Assembly: GCA_910574715.1 (NCBI GenBank)
Contig: CAJTCH010000015.1
Coordinates: 29,833-93,832, forward strand
Reading direction: 5' to 3'
DNA from: Lachnospiraceae bacterium
Lineage (GTDB): Bacteria; Bacillota; Clostridia; Lachnospirales; Lachnospiraceae
Length of the DNA stretch: 64,000 bases
The notes under the pieces are model-generated. The model was not told the origin of the DNA and did not search any database. It worked only from the letters and a program-made list of their open reading frames with translations. Both the position numbers and the translations under genes were made by a program. Shown piece after piece: positions 53,778 to 62,634 of the stretch; within the stretch, counting starts at the first letter, position 1; each line of letters opens with the position of its first letter.

Positions 53778-55913
53778 TCATTCACACAAGATATGGTAAA
53801 TAGTCATTCCATTCTCTTCGTATATTTTGTCAAATTGTACGTATTTATTTGCCGCCGGCTTTAATTCTCCCTGACACAATAGATACGCCGCTCCTGTTTT
53901 CTCTATATCCTTATATGAGAGATTTACCTTGATATGATCCCCCCACACCAGTTCAAAGCTGGTCTTTTGGTTCGTAAATTCTACATCTACATGCGCATAC
54001 CTGTTATATATATTCGAATACTTATGCTCCGGATCTAAGCTTTCCCACAATTCCAGATTCGGATATACATTACAGGAATTGACCGTGGGCGCTCCGCATG
54101 CCACAGTATAGGCCGAGAGTCCGACCACTCCCTGCGTGATCCATTTCCCCTCTTTATCATCTGCAGCAATCTTCTGGATCTCCCTGGCAACCGGCTTCGC
54201 ATAGATTGCATCAAAGCCTTTGATCACCGGACGGACATAACTCCCTGTAAACAGAGATACGGCAATCAGGCCCGCCATAAAAAGTATCTGCGTCCTTCTC
54301 CTTAGACTAATCATCAGACAGGCCGCCGACACTGCGATGATGACAAACATCACAACCTTCTGGATGAGACTCATATAATCCGGATAATTATAAGAAGATA
54401 CCCAGATGGCAAAGCCCGCCGTGACCGCTCCTATGAATCCTGCCGCCGTCTTTGGAAGCTTCGCCGCATCTCTATAATGCGACAGTAAGATCACAATCAA
54501 ATACACCTGCATCAACCCAACCACATCTACCAGTCTCTTAGGAGTAGAATGTGAGAAGAGCAAAAGCTTCGCTATCATCTCCGGAAACCCGACCGTCACG
54601 TAGATCAACATGGGAATCTGGACCAACAATAACCCGCCGGTAAGCCAGTCCTTTTTCTTCTCTCTGAGGAAACAATAGACCGCCATTAGCGTTGGGATTG
54701 GAAACAGGTTAAAATAGACTCCCGCCTCACTTGCATTTCCCACGTCCTGATACGCATAAAACGGAGCCTGCGCATAGTAGAATAATTTGTGCAGCTTGAA
54801 TCCGCCCGCGTTGATCCGTTTCCCCGGATATACAGTCGCATTGATAACTTCCACATACTCCGAAGCTACAAGAAAATAAGAAAGTACAAAGCTTGCCACC
54901 AATGCGAGCGCACCAGCGATTACCATCCAGTCCCGCAGCTTAAGCTTCTTCACCTTCTCCCAATTCTCATGCAGACACCAGATCCCTATGGCTAAGAACA
55001 TATATCCCAGAGGAACCTGCCATGCCGGATACAGATTAAGAATAAAATTACCGAAGCATAATGCCGTCCCCAGTCCAAGCAATATCCTCTTCCAGAACTT
55101 ATCACTGTTCAAAAAATAATGTACACAGACGATCGTCCCTGGCGCCGAGATAAAATGGATCGAAAATCTCCACCACATATAAAAGGAAGAAAACACAATC
55201 AAAAAAGCGCCGGTCACCGATAACAAGCGGTTCTTTTTCGTGATCAGATAGAACAATTCTATGGACATCAAAAACCCGAGAATAATCTTAGCATACCAAC
55301 AAAAGCTGAACGCATATTCCCGGGGAAGGAGCTTATAGGACAGTTCCCACGGCGCTTTTGCCAGTGTCATATATCCCACATATACTCCCGCCGCGATATT
55401 CGACGTCTCCGCTCCCCGCATGACCTCATTACGGGCTCCATACGGATGTTCGCCGTATCCTGCTGCCAGAGCAGACGGCGTATCTACGATATATTCATCC
55501 GACCGTATCGCCCTCGTCTTCCCAAAGATCGGTACAGAGGCATCGTCTTCCCACGCTTCCGGCTGAATCGTCTCATTATAATAAGTAATAGAATCTCCAT
55601 GATATCGATTCACCGTTAAGAACAATAACAGCAATATACCGACAAGCCATCTCTTCTCAAAGATCCGGTCATACATCTTCTTAACCGGTAAGATAAAATG
55701 CAGACCGATAAAGAACAAAACAAAAAAGAGCAGAAACGCTCTGTTCAGACTTACCCATATGCGTAAGGACGCCATATTCTGCCTGATATTATTCAACTGC
55801 CATAAATGCCCTGTAAAAAATACTGCTATGATCAATGCCCAGCTTGATGACAGCAGGAGATTCCAGATTAATTTTTCCGCAAGATCTACTCTATTCGTCA
55901 ACCATTCCTTCAC
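53778..55913 (-). CDS. Large polytopic membrane protein (YfhO/GT-C-like), paralogue 2
   Basis: Protein of 711 residues with about 13-14 membrane spans and a C-terminal extracytoplasmic domain. It is a paralogue of 38214-40322: shared segments include TRAIRSDEYIVDTP, LNLYPAWQVPLGYM, TVYPGKRINAGG, APTVNSCNVYPNLELWESL and IYNRYAHVDVEF. The RSDE loop and the first-loop acids suggest a GT-C glycosyltransferase that uses a polyprenyl-linked sugar; this fits its place beside the gtrA-GT2-DUF2304 trio (inference). The start is a GTG at 55913 with AGAGGA seven bases upstream. It has no membrane-protein partner on its own strand; the nucleotidyltransferase gene upstream is closed by a stem-loop at 55931-55959. 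Confidence 0.75.
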   Translation of the reverse strand: MKEWLTNRVDLAEKLIWNLLLSSSWALIIAVFFTGHLWQLNNIRQNMASLRIWVSLNRAFLLFFVLFFIGLHFILPVKKMYDRIFEKRWLVGILLLLFLTVNRYHGDSITYYNETIQPEAWEDDASVPIFGKTRAIRSDEYIVDTPSALAAGYGEHPYGARNEVMRGAETSNIAAGVYVGYMTLAKAPWELSYKLLPREYAFSFCWYAKIILGFLMSIELFYLITKKNRLLSVTGAFLIVFSSFYMWWRFSIHFISAPGTIVCVHYFLNSDKFWKRILLGLGTALCFGNFILNLYPAWQVPLGYMFLAIGIWCLHENWEKVKKLKLRDWMVIAGALALVASFVLSYFLVASEYVEVINATVYPGKRINAGGFKLHKLFYYAQAPFYAYQDVGNASEAGVYFNLFPIPTLMAVYCFLREKKKDWLTGGLLLVQIPMLIYVTVGFPEMIAKLLLFSHSTPKRLVDVVGLMQVYLIVILLSHYRDAAKLPKTAAGFIGAVTAGFAIWVSSYNYPDYMSLIQKVVMFVIIAVSAACLMISLRRRTQILFMAGLIAVSLFTGSYVRPVIKGFDAIYAKPVAREIQKIAADDKEGKWITQGVVGLSAYTVACGAPTVNSCNVYPNLELWESLDPEHKYSNIYNRYAHVDVEFTNQKTSFELVWGDHIKVNLSYKDIEKTGAAYLLCQGELKPAANKYVQFDKIYEENGMTIYHILCE

Positions 55914-55930
55914 AATATTATCCTCTCCAT

Positions 55931-55959
55931 AAAATCAGCGGAGTACCCCTACCCCGCTG
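55931..55959 (-). terminator. Stem-loop between nucleotidyltransferase and membrane-protein genes
   Basis: Minus strand: CAGCGGGGTA pairs with TACTCCGCTG around GGGG, followed by ATTTT. It is a probable weak terminator in the 103-bp gap, 18 bp before the GTG start of the membrane-protein gene. Confidence 0.5.
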
Positions 55960-56016
55960 TCTACCTGATCTATCCCGCAGCACCTCAACCTTACATTCGT
56001 TCCGTTTACGCTTCTC

Positions 56017-56928
56017 TTAAGAAAATAATCTCTCCGGATACTCGCCCTTCGCAATCAGCTCCCGAACTGCTTCTACCACCGTTCCTTTATCTTCCTTGTA
56101 AGTAACGCCGAACCACTGGTCATGGGACTTCAAGACCTTCACCTGCACCTTCTCATCCTCAAGAAGCTGTCCGATGATCTTGGGAAGAAGATATTCCGCC
56201 TTGACATCCCCTTCTTCTACCTTATCTAAAAAATCCGCAAATCCGCTCTTAAGTATCTCAAAAAACTCCGGCTGAAGTCCCCACATATTCATGGATACAG
56301 GAGACTCAAGATCCAGCCGGATCTCTGTCCCGGCCTTCTGCGCCGCCGCATGATCTCCCTTCGCCTCGATCTCATAGGTCTCTTCAATCTCCTCAAGCAT
56401 AGACGCCTCGTCGATCTTGCATACCCCCCTGGTCACGGTTCCGTTCTTACTCAGCGTATTCTTCAATCGGAATCCGACCATGCTGATCTCCGATCCTGTA
56501 TGGGGCTTTACCAACTCCTGGTAAGCTTCCCTGTATGCCTCTTTTCCATAGTAATCGTCTGCATTGATCACAAGGAACGGCCCATCTACCGCATCCTTAC
56601 AGCAGAGAATCGCCTGCCCTGTCCCCCAGGGCTTCGTCCTTCCTTCTAATTTGCCCCGGAACCGCTCCGGTATATTCTCCAACTCCTGATATGCATAATC
56701 CACGTCCACGACCCTTTCGATCCGGTTGCCGATCACTTCTTTAAAATCCTTCTCAAGATCCTTACGGATCACAAATACCACCTTATTAAACCCTGCCTCC
56801 ATGGCATCATAGATGGAATAATCCATAATAATCTCGCCATTCGGCCCCACTGGTTCTAACTGCTTGATCCCGCCTCCAAATCTGCTCCCGATCCCGGCCG
56901 CCATGATCACTAATGTAACTTTACTCAT
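56017..56928 (-). CDS. Sugar-phosphate nucleotidyltransferase
   Basis: GT-A-like nucleotidyltransferase of 303 residues, making an NDP-sugar or a related activated compound. It has VIMAAGIGSRFGGGIKQL (nucleotide-binding loop), GPNGEIIMDYSIYDAM, GTGQAILCC and VINADDYYGKEAY (metal aspartates). The loop is GxGSRFGG rather than GxGTRL, which sets it apart from RmlA/GalU and brings it near a clostridial group of unknown substrate. ATG 56928 has GGAG nine bases upstream; the frame extends to 57003 but without a site. The promoter is at 56994-57022. It may supply a donor for the polymer genes nearby (inference). Confidence 0.85.
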   Translation of the reverse strand: MSKVTLVIMAAGIGSRFGGGIKQLEPVGPNGEIIMDYSIYDAMEAGFNKVVFVIRKDLEKDFKEVIGNRIERVVDVDYAYQELENIPERFRGKLEGRTKPWGTGQAILCCKDAVDGPFLVINADDYYGKEAYREAYQELVKPHTGSEISMVGFRLKNTLSKNGTVTRGVCKIDEASMLEEIEETYEIEAKGDHAAAQKAGTEIRLDLESPVSMNMWGLQPEFFEILKSGFADFLDKVEEGDVKAEYLLPKIIGQLLEDEKVQVKVLKSHDQWFGVTYKEDKGTVVEAVRELIAKGEYPERLFS

Positions 56929-56993
56929 ACTACTAATCTCCATTTCTCTCGCCGCCTGCCAACTGCTGATGACAGGCCATATCACTGCTTTCA

Positions 56994-57022
56994 ATAGTAT
57001 CACGATTCATGGGCATTTTCAA
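56994..57022 (-). promoter_or_regulatory. Promoter of the nucleotidyltransferase gene
   Basis: Minus strand: TTGAAA (57017-57022), 17-bp spacer, TACTAT (56994-56999), 66 bp before the ATG at 56928. Confidence 0.5.
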
Positions 57023-57056
57023 GACGGTCTTCTATATGTATACGAAATATTAACGG

Positions 57057-57692
57057 TTACCGCACAAGCCGCCGCTTCCTTCTGCATCGAAGCCACACTC
57101 CTCCGATCACAAGAATCACTGCCCCAAAGGCCAGCCATACCTTCTCCCCATAGCTTCCCCTGACCATGGAAAATGGATAGAGCATCTTCATATATTTCTC
57201 TCCGCCCCCGATTGCAGCTATATAGTAGACAATGGGAGCCATATATCCGATGACCAGATTATCGCACAAGCCATAAAAGAATACCCCCAGACCTCCCAAA
57301 AACAGCATCTCCGTCAATGTTCCGCAGAAATATTTGCCGACCGGGAATTCACATTCATTATATACGAGCATCCCGATATACAACCCGAGTAATACTGCCA
57401 TAAGCAGAATATTTCCAAGAATCCTCACCAGGTATATCGCCGGACCGTTCAGATATTTGGTGTAAACAAGATCACGGATATCATGGTTCTGCTCCGGCAG
57501 GAATACCGGAGGCAGAAGCACGATCCCAATAAGGGCGACATACATCTCCAGGGCTTTTGCCGTATCCTGTGCCCCAAGATTCGCCACTCCTATCAGAAAC
57601 GGCGACATCAGAAGCAGCAGGGCAGAGACCAGGATATGCAGCGGTATATGATATTTAAGATTTACTTTTTCGATTTGCCAGTATCTTTCCAC
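57057..57692 (-). CDS. ABC transporter membrane subunit, small
   Basis: Protein of 211 residues with six membrane spans and an ABC-2 permease-like outline; the family is not firmly recognised. It overlaps the larger permease gene by 38 bp. The start is a GTG at 57692 with GGGAGG ten bases upstream. With the ATPase and the larger permease it forms a three-gene ABC set beside a two-component system. The substrate is unknown; export of, or immunity to, an antimicrobial compound is one option, but nothing in the sequence settles it. Confidence 0.72.
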   Translation of the reverse strand: MERYWQIEKVNLKYHIPLHILVSALLLLMSPFLIGVANLGAQDTAKALEMYVALIGIVLLPPVFLPEQNHDIRDLVYTKYLNGPAIYLVRILGNILLMAVLLGLYIGMLVYNECEFPVGKYFCGTLTEMLFLGGLGVFFYGLCDNLVIGYMAPIVYYIAAIGGGEKYMKMLYPFSMVRGSYGEKVWLAFGAVILVIGGVWLRCRRKRRLVR

Positions 57693-58896
57693 GGATATGA
57701 AGCCTCCCTTTTCTTTTTTGAGAATATATGAGAACAGTCAGCAGGACCAGCAGCAATGCAGCGGCCGTATAGAGCAGCCTGTTCGCGGCAAGCTGTGCGA
57801 ATCCATCATGGAAGCCCTGCCAGTTAAGCTCTGTATTGTGTCTTGGCATCGGATTCCAGCCATACATTCCTCCCGACAATCTGTCCACGCCGCCAAATAC
57901 GGCAATAAACCACCATGCCCCCTGCACCAGCACCGCAGCCGCCGTATCGGTAAGCTCTGTGAGGAACATTCCAAGCGCCGATACGATCATGATCGTCGGA
58001 AACAGCCATCCGAAAGTGTATTTCACAAATGCCAGCGTATCCGCCGCAATCCCTGCCTTACCGGCATAGCTCATACATTTCAGCAGCGGATTCAGAGACA
58101 ATATAAGCACGGGCAGCGTCAGCATCACGAGCATGGCCAGATAGCGGCTCACTATGACCGTCAGCGAAGAACATTTCCTCGTATAGATCAATTCCTGCAT
58201 CATGGAACGCCGGTCCCTGAGCCCCCTCGTCACCGCCAGGAAGACCGGCAAAATCCCCAGGAAGATCACCATATAATCGCAGAACAGCCTGGCGTATCCG
58301 CCGGTCAGCCGATCCTCTTCTATCAGCGCATCGTACTCCTTCACCGCATCCTCGTAAGTCATAGGAACTTGGGCATTCTTCTCCCTGTACTCCTTACCAT
58401 AGTTCGAGCCTCCGCCAAGAATCTTATCTGCTTCATCCATAAGTTCGGTAAAATGTTCATAGGTCATACCATCTGCCGGTTCCACCTTCAAAGGCTCGCC
58501 TGCCAATCCCGGCTCATTCCGGGCGGCATACCACTCTTCGATTATCTGTTCCGCCGATTCACGGCCTGCAATACCCGCCGTCTCTTCCAGTATCTCCCCG
58601 ATCCTCGCATCATCCTTCTCATTCAGCGTCACACTCTTATAGAAACCAATGGGATAAGTCGTATAGTTCTCCCGGACATACTCCTCTGTCAGCTGTCCAA
58701 GCGTACTTCTCATAATGATATCCGGATCCTTGCTCTGCCGGTGACCATAGCTCTCCTGCCCTGGCTGCGGTTCTTCATCAATCTCCATCTCACCAAGCTG
58801 CGTGGTAAAATCGAAGATCAGTATCAAAACTGTCAGCCAGAATATAAGACTCCTTGCCGTCTGCCTGCACTCCCTGACAAATAACTGTCCTAACAT
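57655..58896 (-). CDS. ABC-2 type transporter permease
   Basis: Membrane protein of 413 residues. One span at the N-terminus (about 15-32) is followed by an extracytoplasmic region of about 165 residues with a helical, acidic make-up (MRSTLGQLTEEYVRENY), then five to six spans (about 205-395). This is the ABC-2/NatB-like outline. ATG 58896 overlaps the ATPase gene by 7 bp. A very long frame on the other strand (57697-58884) is a shadow of this gene. Confidence 0.82.
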   Translation of the reverse strand: MLGQLFVRECRQTARSLIFWLTVLILIFDFTTQLGEMEIDEEPQPGQESYGHRQSKDPDIIMRSTLGQLTEEYVRENYTTYPIGFYKSVTLNEKDDARIGEILEETAGIAGRESAEQIIEEWYAARNEPGLAGEPLKVEPADGMTYEHFTELMDEADKILGGGSNYGKEYREKNAQVPMTYEDAVKEYDALIEEDRLTGGYARLFCDYMVIFLGILPVFLAVTRGLRDRRSMMQELIYTRKCSSLTVIVSRYLAMLVMLTLPVLILSLNPLLKCMSYAGKAGIAADTLAFVKYTFGWLFPTIMIVSALGMFLTELTDTAAAVLVQGAWWFIAVFGGVDRLSGGMYGWNPMPRHNTELNWQGFHDGFAQLAANRLLYTAAALLLVLLTVLIYSQKRKGRLHIRGKILANRKSKS

Positions 58897-59774
58897 CCGT
58901 ACTCCCCCCTCTCTGCATGCATCAGATACATATAAGCATCTTCCACACCTGCTTCACAGAGCTTCGCTGACGCAAAGGGTCTCTCTTCTGCCAGGAAACG
59001 TGCCATCACATTATTTCCCAGGGTGAGCATACTGGTCACAAGATAGTCCTTCTTCAAGATTTCTAATTCGCGCTTGCTGATCTCTGCTGAATATACCTTC
59101 CCTTCTGCCATAGCGATCAGATCTGACACCGTCCCCTGATAAATGACGTTCCCCTCGTCCAGAACCGCAATATCCTCACAAGTCGCCTCGATATCCCCCA
59201 CGATGTGGGTGGATAATATCACGATCCGATCCTCTGCGATCTCGCACAGAAGATTACGGAAACGCACCCGTTCTTCCGGGTCTAGTCCTGCCGTTGGTTC
59301 ATCCACGATCAGTACCTTAGGGTTATGAAGAATTGCCTGCGCGATACCGAGGCGCCGTTTCATCCCGCCGGACAGCGCCTTCACCTTCTTCCTCCGGTCA
59401 TCCTGAAGATTCACTCTCTCAAGAAGTCTTGGGATCCGCTGCCTGCGCTTCGCCTTACTCAATCCGGACAGCACGCCTAAGTAATCCATCGCCTCGTACA
59501 CTGTCATGTTCGGATACATAGAGAAATCCTGCGGGAGATACCCAACGATCCGCCGGACCTCCTGTGCTCTTAACGTACTTCTGCCGCACACGGTCACTTC
59601 TCCTTCCGACCGGGGCAAAAGTGTCGCGATCACCTTCATCAGTGTGGTCTTTCCCGCACCGTTTCTCCCCAAGAGACCGAACATGCCTGTCTCGATCGTA
59701 AGATTAATATCTCTTAACGCCTGCTTCTTGCCATAATATTGATTCAGATTCCTGATTTCGATTGTAGTGGACAT
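58890..59774 (-). CDS. ABC transporter ATP-binding protein
   Basis: ATPase of 294 residues of the drug/NatA type. It has Walker A GLLGRNGAGKTTLMK, Q-loop YLPQDFSMYPNMTVYE, signature LSGGMKRRLGIAQAIL, Walker B VLIVDEPTAGLD and the switch His in LSTHIVGDIE. The C-terminal 80 residues are a domain without a known role. AGGAGG precedes ATG 59774. It starts 108 bp after the histidine kinase gene; no strong promoter was found in that gap, so read-through from the regulator genes is possible. Confidence 0.92.
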   Translation of the reverse strand: MSTTIEIRNLNQYYGKKQALRDINLTIETGMFGLLGRNGAGKTTLMKVIATLLPRSEGEVTVCGRSTLRAQEVRRIVGYLPQDFSMYPNMTVYEAMDYLGVLSGLSKAKRRQRIPRLLERVNLQDDRRKKVKALSGGMKRRLGIAQAILHNPKVLIVDEPTAGLDPEERVRFRNLLCEIAEDRIVILSTHIVGDIEATCEDIAVLDEGNVIYQGTVSDLIAMAEGKVYSAEISKRELEILKKDYLVTSMLTLGNNVMARFLAEERPFASAKLCEAGVEDAYMYLMHAERGEYGC

Positions 59775-59882
59775 ACGCCTTCATCCTCCTTATTTCAGAA
59801 GACATCTTGATAAATACTCTGCATCTGCCTTCCTGATATAAATATAATAAAACGCAAATCCCTATAATTTCTCTACAAAAAA

Positions 59883-61130
59883 TTAAGAATCACTAAGGAT
59901 ATCTGAAATATTCTCCGAATATACCCTGCAGATAAACGACGCTGTGACAACCGCCCCTCCCCTTATACTGTTCGCAACATTCAAAGTCCCGCCATGCTTC
60001 CTGCAGAATTCCCTGCAGATATGAAGCCCGATCCCAAAGTGTTCGTCCGGTTTCTCTTCATACTCCTTATGGTACGGCTGCAATGCCTTCTGAAGCTGTT
60101 CTTCCGAGAATCCCTTCCCATCATCCCGGACTGTCAGCAGGAATTCCTCCTTCGCTTCGTCATAATCCGACACGACCTCGATCTCTTCTTTTGCATAGCG
60201 GATCGCATTGGAGAGTACATTTCCCAGGACTTCTATGATAATATTATCATCCGCTTCTACTCTGACGGCGCCCGCCGCATCTCGTCTCTGATAAATGACC
60301 CTGACATCTCCCGCCTGATCTAATGCAAATACCACCTCCCCGATCTTCTTCTGGAGGCTTCCAAGCTCTGTCCTCTCCGGCAAGAACGGAACCTCCTCAA
60401 TGCTCCGGATCCCCTTCATGGTGCGGCTGTAATTCTCAAGCCTCCTTATGTGATCGGACATCAATGCCAGTGTATCCTGCATCTTCTCCTCGCTGATCTT
60501 CCCCTCCGGAATATAACGCAAAAGGAAATCCGTATAACCCCGAAGCACCGTGAGCGGAGTGCGGAGATCATGGGCGAACGCGGCATTCAATTCCTTCTGC
60601 CTCTCCACGAGCCGCCACATCTCTTCCTTTCCCCTGACCAGCTCCGTACGCATATCCTCCACCGAATCACAGAGGCTTCCAAGCTCGTCCCTACTCTCAT
60701 AGCAGACCCTGAATTCGAGATCATTTCTCCAGATCCGCCCTACACTGTCCTCAAGGATGGACAAAGGCCTTGCCAGCCTTTTCTTGTAGAAGATGCAGAC
60801 TGTCAATATCATCCCTGCAAATGCATAAAAAAACGGACACCATACCCTGATCAAATCCAAAAATAATATCTTCCAATAATCCGTTCCTTCTGCGAAATGA
60901 AAATGAAATCCCCACAAAGGACCTTTCCTGTAGACCAGATCTGCCAGATCTGCCCTCTCATACCGCACCCATTCTTCCATCTCCCACTGCCAGCAGACAA
61001 TGATGGTCAAATATGACAGGCCAAACACAACCACAGACAGCACCAGGATATACGCGATCATCGCCTTACGGAAGGAAAGATCGCGGATATATCTCCGCAG
61101 CCTTTCTACCCTCTCCTCTAACCAATCCAT
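59883..61130 (-). CDS. Sensor histidine kinase (OmpR-partner type)
   Basis: Membrane kinase of 415 residues. Two spans (about 23-45 and 89-114) enclose a short external loop of about 43 residues. HAMP (about 115-165) and the DHp domain with His187 in FAHDLRTPLTVLRGY follow, then a HATPase domain with NVLSNAIRYAKEEIEV (N box), RDDGKGF (G1) and FGIGLHICREF (G2). The short sensing loop is like that of kinases that sense in or near the membrane, often next to ABC transporters for envelope-acting compounds. It overlaps the response regulator gene by 13 bp; GGGAG precedes ATG 61130. Confidence 0.93.
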   Translation of the reverse strand: MDWLEERVERLRRYIRDLSFRKAMIAYILVLSVVVFGLSYLTIIVCWQWEMEEWVRYERADLADLVYRKGPLWGFHFHFAEGTDYWKILFLDLIRVWCPFFYAFAGMILTVCIFYKKRLARPLSILEDSVGRIWRNDLEFRVCYESRDELGSLCDSVEDMRTELVRGKEEMWRLVERQKELNAAFAHDLRTPLTVLRGYTDFLLRYIPEGKISEEKMQDTLALMSDHIRRLENYSRTMKGIRSIEEVPFLPERTELGSLQKKIGEVVFALDQAGDVRVIYQRRDAAGAVRVEADDNIIIEVLGNVLSNAIRYAKEEIEVVSDYDEAKEEFLLTVRDDGKGFSEEQLQKALQPYHKEYEEKPDEHFGIGLHICREFCRKHGGTLNVANSIRGGAVVTASFICRVYSENISDILSDS

Positions 61131-61801
61131 CTATATCCCACTCCCCACACAGTCTCTATATATGCATGACTCGTATACTTGCCAATCTTACTCCGAATCC
61201 TCCGTATATGCTCCATAACAATACTGCTGTCGGCGCTCCCGTCAAATCCGCGGACCTTCTCATACAGTTGGTCTTTACTAAATACCTGCCCGGCATTTAA
61301 TGAAAGTGTCTCCACGATCCCATACTCTGTCTTCGTCAGATTCAGCGGCTGTTCTTCATAATATACGCAATGGTCGCCATAATGGATCGCCAGCCGGTCG
61401 AATACCTTCACCGCCCGGTCCGTCCTCCTGCGCTCTTCTCTCCGAAGATGGGCCTCTACCCTCGCACCCAGCTCTTCGATGCTGAACGGCTTCAGGATAT
61501 AGTCGTCCCCGCCCAGCATCAGACCCCTGATCCTGTCCGCCTCCTCGACCTTCGCAGACAGGAACACGATCGGACACGAGACATGGGCGCGGATCCGCTC
61601 GCACACTTCAAATCCATCCAGCATCGGCATATTGACATCCAGGAGTATGATATCCGGCCCGCGATTCAGTTGTCCTAATACTTCCAGTCCATTTCTCGCC
61701 TCTATTACCTGATAGTTCTGTATCTCAAAATAATCCCTTAATAACTGGATGATTCCCGGCTCATCATCTGCTATTAATATACACTTCTTCTCACACATCA
61801 T
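61118..61801 (-). CDS. Response regulator, OmpR/PhoB family
   Basis: Protein of 227 residues: receiver domain (1-120) with phospho-acceptor Asp55 in ILLDVNMPMLDG, acidic pair ADDE and the switch Lys in ILKPFSIEEL; C-terminal winged-helix DNA-binding domain (130-227) with LTKTEYGIVETL and the end SHAYIETVWGVGYRW. Its gene starts the operon with the kinase, and probably controls the ABC genes downstream. Its promoter is at 61856-61884. Confidence 0.95.
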   Translation of the reverse strand: MMCEKKCILIADDEPGIIQLLRDYFEIQNYQVIEARNGLEVLGQLNRGPDIILLDVNMPMLDGFEVCERIRAHVSCPIVFLSAKVEEADRIRGLMLGGDDYILKPFSIEELGARVEAHLRREERRRTDRAVKVFDRLAIHYGDHCVYYEEQPLNLTKTEYGIVETLSLNAGQVFSKDQLYEKVRGFDGSADSSIVMEHIRRIRSKIGKYTSHAYIETVWGVGYRWIG

Positions 61802-61855
61802 TCCTATCCCGCTCCCTGTATTCCTGCTAATATGTTAAAATGTTCTCTTATGTCT

Positions 61856-61884
61856 ATTATAAGCATATCCGCACTTCGATTCAA
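61856..61884 (-). promoter_or_regulatory. Promoter of the two-component operon
   Basis: Minus strand: TTGAAT (61879-61884), 17-bp spacer, perfect TATAAT (61856-61861), leader about 50 bp. It is divergent from the rsuA-like promoter, about 14 bp apart between -35 elements. Confidence 0.75.
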
Positions 61885-61897
61885 TACCGTCAATCAC

Positions 61898-61926
61898 TTG
61901 ACAAATAACTACTTTTTACATATAAT
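61898..61926 (+). promoter_or_regulatory. Perfect-consensus sigma-A promoter of the pseudouridine synthase gene
   Basis: TTGACA (61898-61903), exactly 17 bp, TATAAT (61921-61926): all 12 consensus positions match. The start codon lies 32 bp downstream. Confidence 0.88.
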
Positions 61927-61958
61927 AATTCAAATTTGAACGAGGATAAAGTAAGCTG

Positions 61959-62552
61959 ATGTATCACTATTATATGTTCAACAAACCCTTCGGCTGCGTC
62001 ACCGCCCGCCGTGACGGACGCTTCCCTACCGTAATGGATTATTTTAAAGACCTTCAAAACGACCGTCTCTCCCCTGTTGGACGCTTAGACCGCGAGACGG
62101 AAGGACTGCTGATCATTACGGACGACGGAAAATGGAATCAGATGATGACACACCCGGATTATCAGAAGAAGAAAATCTATGAATTCACCGTCTTAGGTGA
62201 CTTAGATCCTATGAATCTTCAGAAGCTTGAGAATGGTATCCTGTTAAACGGCTCCGACATACCGACACTGCCCTGTAAGATCACAGTCACAGCTCGCTCG
62301 GTGTTATCGGAGATCATGCCCTCACTCCCTTCAGAGGTACAGGCTGCCATAGGAAGGAACCGCCCGGACCATCCGGTCACCAGCGGAACCATCATCATCA
62401 CGGAAGGACGGAAGCGGCAGATCCGCCGGATGATGAAGGCTGTCCGCTGCTGTGTGGTCGCCTTGAAGCGCATTGCCATTGATGATATTGTACTGGATGA
62501 GAATCTGAAGCCGGGGGAATGGAAAGAAATGCAGAATAATTGCAAACAATAG
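61959..62552 (+). CDS. RsuA/RluB-type pseudouridine synthase without S4 domain
   Basis: rRNA pseudouridine synthase family, 197 residues. The catalytic Asp44 stands in GRLDRETEGLLI; other family blocks are MFNKPFGCVTARRDGR and ITEGRKRQIRRMM. The N-terminal S4 RNA-binding domain is missing, so the protein begins right at the catalytic domain; single-domain members such as RluE are known. The rRNA site cannot be told. The Shine-Dalgarno GAGG is 13 bases from ATG 61959, so ATG 61974 is an alternative start. The stop codon lies in the stem of the terminator that follows. Confidence 0.9.
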   Translation: MYHYYMFNKPFGCVTARRDGRFPTVMDYFKDLQNDRLSPVGRLDRETEGLLIITDDGKWNQMMTHPDYQKKKIYEFTVLGDLDPMNLQKLENGILLNGSDIPTLPCKITVTARSVLSEIMPSLPSEVQAAIGRNRPDHPVTSGTIIITEGRKRQIRRMMKAVRCCVVALKRIAIDDIVLDENLKPGEWKEMQNNCKQ

Positions 62553-62603
62553 AACCTGCAGGATGCAATTCTCATAAGCCGATGCATCCTGCAGGTTCTA
62601 TTT
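62548..62603. terminator. Bidirectional terminator, perfect 20-bp stem
   Basis: Arms 62548-62567 and 62583-62602 are perfect reverse complements (AATAGAACCTGCAGGATGCA) with a 15-nt loop. TTT follows on the plus strand. It separates the convergent pseudouridine synthase and YjiH-family genes. Confidence 0.88.
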
Positions 62604-62634
62604 GATGAACAGTCTATATTCAATATCCGTTTGT

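Noticed and set aside
55914..56016. Small gene between the nucleotidyltransferase and the membrane protein
   Set aside because: No frame with a ribosome site; the gap is explained by a stem-loop and the GTG start region.
57697..58884. Long open frame of about 395 codons on the plus strand
   Set aside because: It lies antisense to the ABC permease, has no ribosome site, and its composition (many Arg/His/Gln/Pro) is that of a shadow frame. The minus-strand frame has membrane spans and overlaps its partner genes as expected.
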